A DNA stretch of 64,000 bases from Suillus spraguei (Eukaryota; Basidiomycota; Agaricomycetes; Boletales; Suillaceae). Each line of letters starts with the position of its first letter. Position 1 is the stretch's first letter. The notes beneath the pieces are model-generated. The model worked only from the letters and a program-made list of their open reading frames with translations, was not told the origin of the DNA and made no database searches. The stretch is taken from contig JABCPU010000271.1 of NCBI GenBank assembly GCA_016800925.1, positions 27,519 through 91,518 of the forward strand, given 5' to 3'. Shown here piece by piece: positions 57,775 through 64,000 of this stretch. Position numbers and translations under genes: made by a program.

Positions 57775-57811
57775 CAAACCTTTCCGAGTAACTTAGCAAC
57801 CATCCCATATC

Positions 57812-59101
57812 ATGCCTCCCCGTAAAGCTCAGAACACACTCCGAGGAGCCGGACTTGGTCCGATCCAACGAGATCCCACACCCATCGTCCAAACATTTAC
57901 CAGTTTCTCTCAACGCCGCGCAAGCATGAGCGACATAGGTCAGAGTATCTCCGCCGTCAAGTCAGACCGGATCCGATAACACCAACTCGGAACCCGGATA
58001 ACCCAGACTCCAATTCGCGCCCGACCATTCGCTTTGATGATGAGCTGCGCAGTAATCTACCAGATGATGAAGTTGATGATCCGGACAACGAGGACCTGGA
58101 TGACGAAGAAGATAAAATCCACCTAAACCCTCAGGACCGGTCCTAGCCCAACTATCCGTAGCCATTAACCACCTCGCTCGCAGTAGCCGTCGCACCCCCA
58201 CCTCGGATGATAGCAAAGTCAAAGTCCGTGAGCCAGATACCTTCGATGGGTCCGAACCTCGCAAGCTCCGGGCATTCTTCGTCCAATGTGAGCTCAACTT
58301 CCAGAGCAAACCTAGCGCTTTCCGTTCCGGACGCGCTAAAGTCAATTTCGCCCAATCCTACCTTAAGGGTATGGCTCTCGAGTGGTTTGAGCCGGACCTC
58401 CTTTCGGACGGATATAGCAACCGTCCGGACTGGATGGATGACTACTCCGAGTTCATGCTCGAGCTCCAAACCAATTTCGGACCACACGATCCCTCCGGAG
58501 ACGCAGAGATGCAGTTAGAACAACTCCACATGCGTGACGGACAACGCATCAACAAGTACGTTGTAGAATTCCAGCGACTTGCCTCCCAAGTACGCGAATG
58601 GGGAGACGGAGCCCTACGACGCCAATTCTACAATGGACTTCCGGCCCGAATCAAAGATGAGATTAGTCGCATGGGTAAGCCCACTACCCTTTCGGAGTTC
58701 AAGACTCTCGCCCAGACCATCGACGCCCGTTACTGGGAACGGAGGGGCGAAGTCACCCGAGAGAGTAGAACCACCTCTTCCAATCCTCCCAGGCAGTCAA
58801 CATCCGACCGGACGAACTCCAACTCATCCGGATCCGATACGCCCAAATTCAATAAACCCACATACTCCACAGCATCCTCTACCCGAAAGTTTCGGATCTC
58901 CCTAGTGTTGTTGGTACGGACGGAAAGCTAACCACCCAGGAGCGTCAGAGACGTTTTGACAAAAAGCTCTGTATGTTCTGCGGCGGACCTGGTCACACTG
59001 CCCGGGAATGCACCAAATCCACTTCGCGCGCTGCCAAAGGCCGCGCCGCTGTGCTCACTCCGGAAACGGAACCGGAAGCCTCGGATGAGGCAAAAAATTA
59101 G
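57812..59101 (+). pseudogene. Gag of element 3, frame-broken
   Basis: Starts MPPRKAQNTLRGAGLGPIQR. An acidic stretch follows (NLPDDEVDDPDNEDLDDEED), then the gag core VREPDTFDGSEPRKLRAFFV, ALEWFEPDLLSDGYSNRPDW, YVVEFQRLASQVREWGDGAL and YNGLPARIKDEISRMGKPT. A zinc knuckle, LCMFCGGPGHTAREC, lies at about 58970. The frame is lost at 57967-57968 and 58137-58138 (CC runs) and near 58890. One base per site repairs the first two. Confidence 0.85.
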
Positions 59102-59156
59102 TCCGCGACCCTCCTGACTCCGTACGGGATGAGGGTCGCGTTGGCCCAACCCGTGC

Positions 59157-62100
59157 AATGGAACTACGACTCAACGCTGTAACTCTTCCTGATCTGAACT
59201 CTCTGTGTCCATATGTCTCTCTTCCATCTTTCTCCAATATATCTGACTTTCCGGCCCTCATAGACTGTGGTTCCTCCCACTGCTTCATAGACACTGATTT
59301 CGTCCGAGAACATAAAATTCCTACCTATCAGATTCCTCCGCTTCCACTCCGTTTATTTGATGGTACATGCAATAACAATATTGTCGAGCCATAAACTTAT
59401 CCGTCCGATTCTCCTCCGGTGTAATCACTTCCGACACGTTCTACGTCACCCCTTTGGATTCCTCATGTTATATCGTTCTCGGATATAGCTGGCTCACCCG
59501 ACACAATCCGTTGATTGACTGGGTATTGGGCAGCATCGAGTTCCGAACTACTGAACAGGAGTGCCATTAACCCCATCCGCATCACCGCTGCCTCCGGACA
59601 CACCGTCCATGGCAGGAAAATCCAATCCGACACCTCTGTTACCTTCGGGTATTCCACCAAGGAAGATTCCTCCCCTCCAATATCTCCGTCGCCTCAGAGC
59701 ACCCCATCCGTGGCAGAGACTCCGCCTCTGACCAAATCCGAACCCTCCGCTGGTACTCCAGTCCCTAACATATCGTTGATAAACGCAGTGGCCTTTTGCC
59801 GTGCCTGCAAGTTAGAAGGATCTACTCAGTTCAGCATCTACCTCCGTCCCTCCGAAGTAAACCTTCGATCCGCATCCGTATCATCCGATCCTCCAGACCT
59901 CTCCAGAATCCCTTCCGATTACCACGAATTCGCGGATGTCTTCGACAAAGGCAAAGCCGGACAACTTCCCCCACATCGACCCTACGATCTCAAGATTGAG
60001 TTGGAAGAAGGGGCTAGTCCGCCTCTCGGAACCATATACTCTCTTTCTCCGGTAGAGCTTGAGGCCCTCCGGAAGTTCCTTGATGAAAACATCTCGTCCG
60101 GACTCCTCCGTCCTCATCTTCTCCCCACGGAGCCCCCGTCCTATTTGTCAAAAAGAAGGATGGATCCCTCCGCCTTTGTGTGGATTTCCGCGGCCTTAAC
60201 CACATCACCAAGAAGGACCGATATCCGTTACCCCTCATTGCCGACCTACTAGACTCCCCGAGCCGCGCTAAAGTTTATACCAAAATTGATCTCCGATCTG
60301 CATATCACCTCGTCCGGATAACAGAAGGAGACGAGTGGAAGACTTCCTTCCGTACGCGCTATGGCTCCTATGAATGGTTGGTGATGCCGGAAGGCCTCAC
60401 GAATGCTCCGGCAGCTTTCCAGCGCTTTGTCAATAGCGTGTTTGCCGATATGCTGGACGTATGTGTTGTTGTATATCTGGATGACATCCTTATCTATTCC
60501 CAAGACCTTGCAAGTCATAAGGAACATGTCCGAGAAGTTTTACGACGTCTCCGTAAACACCGACTATATGCCAAACCCGAGAAATGCGAATTCACTCATC
60601 CTCCGTCGAATATCTTGGTTACCTCCTATCTCCGGATGGCTTGACAATGTCGTCCGAAAAATCCAGTCTATCATAGACTGGCCAGAACCTCGGAAAGTCA
60701 AGGACATCCAATCTTTCCTCGGATTCGCTAATTTCTATCGTCGTTTCATCTTCAACTACTCGGATATCGTGGTTCCCCTTACTCGACTCACTCGCAAGGG
60801 CGTCACTTGGGACTTTTCCGAGGAATGCCGGAAATCATTTAACGCACTCAAGAAAGCTTCACGTCCGCTCCGGTGCTTACGCATTGGATTCCGAATGTTC
60901 CTATAGTTGTGGAAACTGATGCCTCGGATTATGCTATCGCTGGAATACTATCCATTGTGTGCCCAGACTCGGAACTTCGTCCGGTGGCATTTTACTCCCG
61001 GACACTGTCCGGTGCAGAACTCAACTATGATGTCCATGATAAGGAACTACTAGCCATCTATGCTGCGTTCCGAACCTGGCGCCATTACCTAGAAGGCTCG
61101 TCCGAGCCTATAGATGTTGTCACGGACCACAAGAACCTTGAGTATTTCTCTACCACCAAACTGCTATCCCGTCGTCAGGCCCGCTGGTCCGAGTTCCTCC
61201 ATCAGTTCAACCTCGTTATCCGTTACCGTCCTGGAAGACTCGGAGTCAAGCCAGATTCCCTCACTAGACGATGGGACGTCTACCCTAAAGAGGGGGATAA
61301 GGACTACGCTCAGATTAACCCTCACAACCTCCGTCCAATATTTGCTTCGGAACAATTAGCTTCGTCCCTACGAGCTTCCATTTTAGCAACTCCGGTCCTT
61401 AGAGCAGCTGTTCTTATGGACACCGAACACCTCCGGAAAGACATTCTGATAGCACTCCTAATGACCCCGTTGCACAAACACATTTTCCGGTTCCTTCGGA
61501 TCCGAGATGGACAATAGACGATGGTGGATTCCTTTGTTGTGACAACCGCATCTACGTTCCGGATACCAATGATCTACGACTTCGCATCCTCCGGAATTGC
61601 CATGACCACCCCCTATCCGGACATTTCGGACAGAATCGTACTCTCGAGCTCATCCGACGCAACTATACCTGGCCCGGAGTACGAGCCTTTGTCAAAGAGT
61701 ATGTCAGATCCTGCACATCCTGCGCCCGAGCCAAAGTTCCGAGACATAAGCCCTACGGTCTACTCAAGCAACTTCCCGTCCCAGAAAAACCATGGAATTC
61801 CATCTCTATGGATTTCATTGAACAACTTCCGGACTCATCCGGCTTTACAGCCATCCTCGTCATCATAGATCGTTTATCCAAGCAAGCCATATTCGTCCCG
61901 ACCCACGATACCATTACTTCCCTGATCTCGCCCGCCTATTTCTCCTCCATGTCTTCTCTAAGCATGGAGTCCCGTCCCATGTAACCTCGGATCGAGGAAC
62001 AGAGTTCGTATCCCACTTCTTCCGTTCCCTAGGAAAGGCATTGGACATGGTCCTACACTTCACATCCGGATATCATCCCGAAGGGGACGGACAAACGAAC

Positions 62101-62833
62101 GTGCCAACCAAACGCTGGAACAGTACCTCCGGATCTACTGCAACTATCAGCAGGACAACTGGTCCGAGCTGCTGCCCTCGCAGAGTTTGCATACAATAAC
62201 GCTCCGAGTGCCACTACCGGAGTTTCACCTTTCTTCGCCAATAAAGGTTATCATCCGAACATTTCCATCCATCCGGAACGCGACCTATCCTCCATCCGTG
62301 CCCAGGAATATGCCCTAGACCTTAACAAACTTCACCAGTTCCTCCGAGATGAGATGTCCGAAGCTCAGAAACGCTATCAAGGACCCGCGGACGCTAAAAG
62401 ACAGCCTGCTCCAGACTTCCGGATTGGAGAACAAGTCTTCGTCAAAGCCAAGTACTTCCGCTCCACTCGTCCGTCGAAGAAACTTTCGGAAAAGAATTTG
62501 GGACCATTCGAAATTATATCCCGCCCGGGTACTCATTCTTTCGCCATCCGACTTCCGGATTCTATGCGTTCCGTACATCCTGTTTTCCATGTCTCGCAGT
62601 TAGAGCCAGCAGTTCCGAACACCATTCCCAATCGCATCCAACCTCCTCCGCCACCAGTCGAAGTCGACGGAGAACCAGAGTACGAGATATCCGAAATCCT
62701 GGACTCTAAACTGGACCGTCGTAGGCACCACTGCCAACTTCTATACCTCGTCCGTTGGTCCGGATACGAAGGAACGGACGAAGAAACTTCCTGGTTACTG
62801 GCCACAGAACTCGGAAATGCATCGATCTCGTAG
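59157..62833 (+). pseudogene. Pol of element 3 (protease, RT, RNase H, integrase, chromodomain), frame-broken
   Basis: Protease: FPALIDCGSSHCFIDTDFVR, with D-C-G instead of [66 protein letters not shown] and [18 protein letters not shown]. RNase H: ETDASDYAIAGILS and DKELLAIYAAFRTWRHYLEG. Integrase: the finger with SCTSCARAKVPRHKPYG, WNSISMDFIEQLPDSSGFTA and HVTSDRGTEFVSHFFRSLGK. GPF: LGPFEIISRPGTHSFAIRLP. Chromodomain: EPEYEISEILDSKLDRRRHH with YLVRWSGYEGTDEETSW, at 62660-62822. Frame breaks occur at several points (about 59393, 60130, 60645, 60905, 61515, 62090). Otherwise all domains are in order and of normal length. Confidence 0.88.
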
Positions 62834-62937
62834 GGATTTCCCATTCTGCATATCCGGACAAGCCTGGTCCCATTGCTGAAAAAGTACATAACGAAATATA
62901 AGTACATTGAGGGCAGTAGCGGAAATCCGGATCTGGA

Positions 62938-63949
62938 CTAAGCACCAGTTTCCATTTCACCTCCGGCACCCCCAGTCTCCTCCCCAGTCCCATCCGCCAT
63001 CTCTTCCCCAGTTCCATCCGCCATCTCCCCTCCATTCTCATCCGCCACCTCTTCCCCAATCTCCTCACCAGCGCCATCCTTGTCGGATCCGGCAGAACGG
63101 GAAAGCCTAAATCCGGTCCGGATTTCCTCGATGAGCAGGGCCTGGAATTCCCTCTGTTGCTGGAGGAAGGCCTCCATGGTGAGCTCATCCGCTCCATGGC
63201 AATCCGACTCCCTTCCGCCGCCGCAATACCATCTTGGAGAAGTCCGTTGGTCCGCGCCAACTCAGCAATGATGCCATTAGCAGCGGCCACCCAAGCCTGA
63301 TCATCGTACTCCACAAAATCCTCATCCGTACCTTCGATAGTGACTGGATTAGAGAAGACATCCGCGTCCGCCACAATCCGGAGTAGGACTCCTCTGACGG
63401 CGCTTGCCCTTTGCCCTTCGGAGACGGAGTACCAGCAGGACGCTGCCTCTTCCGGCCCTTAGGCCCCTTAACGAATCCGGGCCTTCCAGGACAAGTGGCC
63501 TTGTCTTTCCCGGCAGACGTCACAGGACTTAATCTACGAAACGTCGAAATCAGCGGATCCGAAGTTTTCGGACGACTCACCATGGCATTCTTCTCAGCAT
63601 CACCCACTGGCACATCCGGCCCTTAGTGACGCAACGAGAGCAGTACCCATCCTTTGCTCCGACGCAGGAGCAGCCTTGGCCTTTGCCAACCCATTAATAT
63701 CCGGATCCGGAAGAGTCCACAGCACTCACCCGAGCCTCAATCAGTGCTCTCCGCCTCTTTCCTCCATTTCCCTCCGGATCTCCGCCAACTCAATCTGCTT
63801 CAACTCCTCCTGCCTTTTCCGCTCCTCCGCCTCTTTCCGTTCCGTTCCGCCTCGGCTTCCGCTGCAGCCTTAGCAGCCGCCAGTTGCTGCTCCAGATCCG
63901 CCACAAGGTCAGCAGCAGACTTAGGGGCATCGGATTTCTTTCCAGACAT
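62938..63949 (-). pseudogene. antisense accessory ORF of element 3, coiled coil + zinc-cluster-like
   Basis: On the strand opposite to pol, from the ATG at 63949: MSGKKSDAPKSAADLVADLE, an Ala/Glu-rich coiled coil (QQLAAAKAAAEAEAER; RQEELKQIELAEIRREMEE). In other frames follow GYCSRCVTKGRMCQW and CDVCRERQG, together a C-x2-C-x6-C / C-x2-C pattern like a fungal zinc cluster. Next comes a basic region (KGPKGRKRQRPAGTPSPKGK), and finally MEAFLQQQREFQALLIEEIR with a Gly/Glu-rich tail repeating EEMADGTG. Several one-base frame losses split it in this copy. Its place between pol and the 3' LTR suggests it belongs to the element. I cannot assign a function; a regulatory or DNA-binding role is inferred. 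Confidence 0.55.
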
Positions 63950-64000
63950 GTTAGGAGACAAGTTTTGTTAACAAGGATATGAAGTGGGGTAGGAATCATT

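Larger units (their letters stand above)
56998..64000 (+). mobile_element. Ty3/gypsy chromovirus, element 3 (runs off the window)
   Basis: LTR 56998-57761, then gag, pol with chromodomain, and an antisense ORF. The 3' LTR is not in the window. It is inserted in element 2 gag. A CGGA/TCCG-rich codon style distinguishes it from its neighbours. Frames are broken in gag and pol, so this copy looks inactive unless the breaks are base-call errors. Confidence 0.9.

Noticed and set aside
1..64000. tRNA genes, rRNA, CRISPR arrays
   Set aside because: No stretch with both tRNA arms and a GTTCRA box in the right spacing was found. No rRNA was recognised, and no regularly spaced short repeats exist.

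Overview
The window looks like nuclear DNA of a mushroom-forming basidiomycete (Agaricomycetes). Genes are dense with short introns of about 45-65 bp, and exons can be as short as 10-11 nt. Recognisable genes are conserved eukaryotic or fungal ones: TOF1, a PBDC1/Ypl225w homologue, a ZZZ3-like SANT protein, ATG1, SFM1 and LCB1. They sit beside lineage-restricted fungal families: an F-box protein, a helical-bundle/ubiquitin-like/zinc-finger protein, a flavin monooxygenase and a perilipin-like protein. No species can be named from the sequence alone.

Layout. 1-18 kb is gene-rich: TOF1 (-), PBDC1 (-), a ZZZ3-like SANT protein (-), an unknown Ser/Pro-rich protein (+), an unknown helical/membrane protein (+) and ATG1 (-). 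18-28 kb is looser. It holds an unknown multi-pass membrane protein (-), two decayed relatives of it, a multi-domain protein of the HeLo/MLKL-like + ubiquitin-like + zinc-ribbon + C2H2 type (+), and an F-box protein (+). 29-37 kb is again core: SFM1 (-), a salicylate-hydroxylase-like flavin monooxygenase (+), LCB1 (-), and a protein carrying a bacterial-type RNase P protein (RnpA) signature behind a likely mitochondrial leader (-). 37-42 kb is decaying: a truncated cystathionine gamma-synthase pseudogene, a two-unit tandem repeat, and a perilipin-like gene broken around a perfect 32-bp inverted repeat.

42-64 kb is a nested retrotransposon cluster. A degenerate Ty1/copia element is the host. 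It was hit by a solo LTR (TSD CACCA), by a complete, nearly identical-LTR Ty3/gypsy chromovirus (element 1, 47753-55380, TSD ATCTG), and by a diverged relative (element 2). Element 2 is interrupted by a third chromovirus (element 3) that runs off the window. In all three Ty3 elements an 11-nt sequence about 30 nt after the LTR TATA box is complementary to the 11 nt just after the LTR. That is the arrangement of Tf1-type self-priming. Elements 1 and 3 also carry accessory ORFs beyond pol: a sense CCHC-knuckle protein and an antisense coiled-coil/zinc-cluster-like protein.

A recurring pattern cuts across all of this. Conserved frames, including TOF1, break at short homopolymers, always by one missing base. 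This suggests homopolymer under-calling in the assembly, so several apparent frameshifts may not be real pseudogenisation. There is no common pathway among the neighbouring genes, and no operon-like organisation is expected in this kind of genome.
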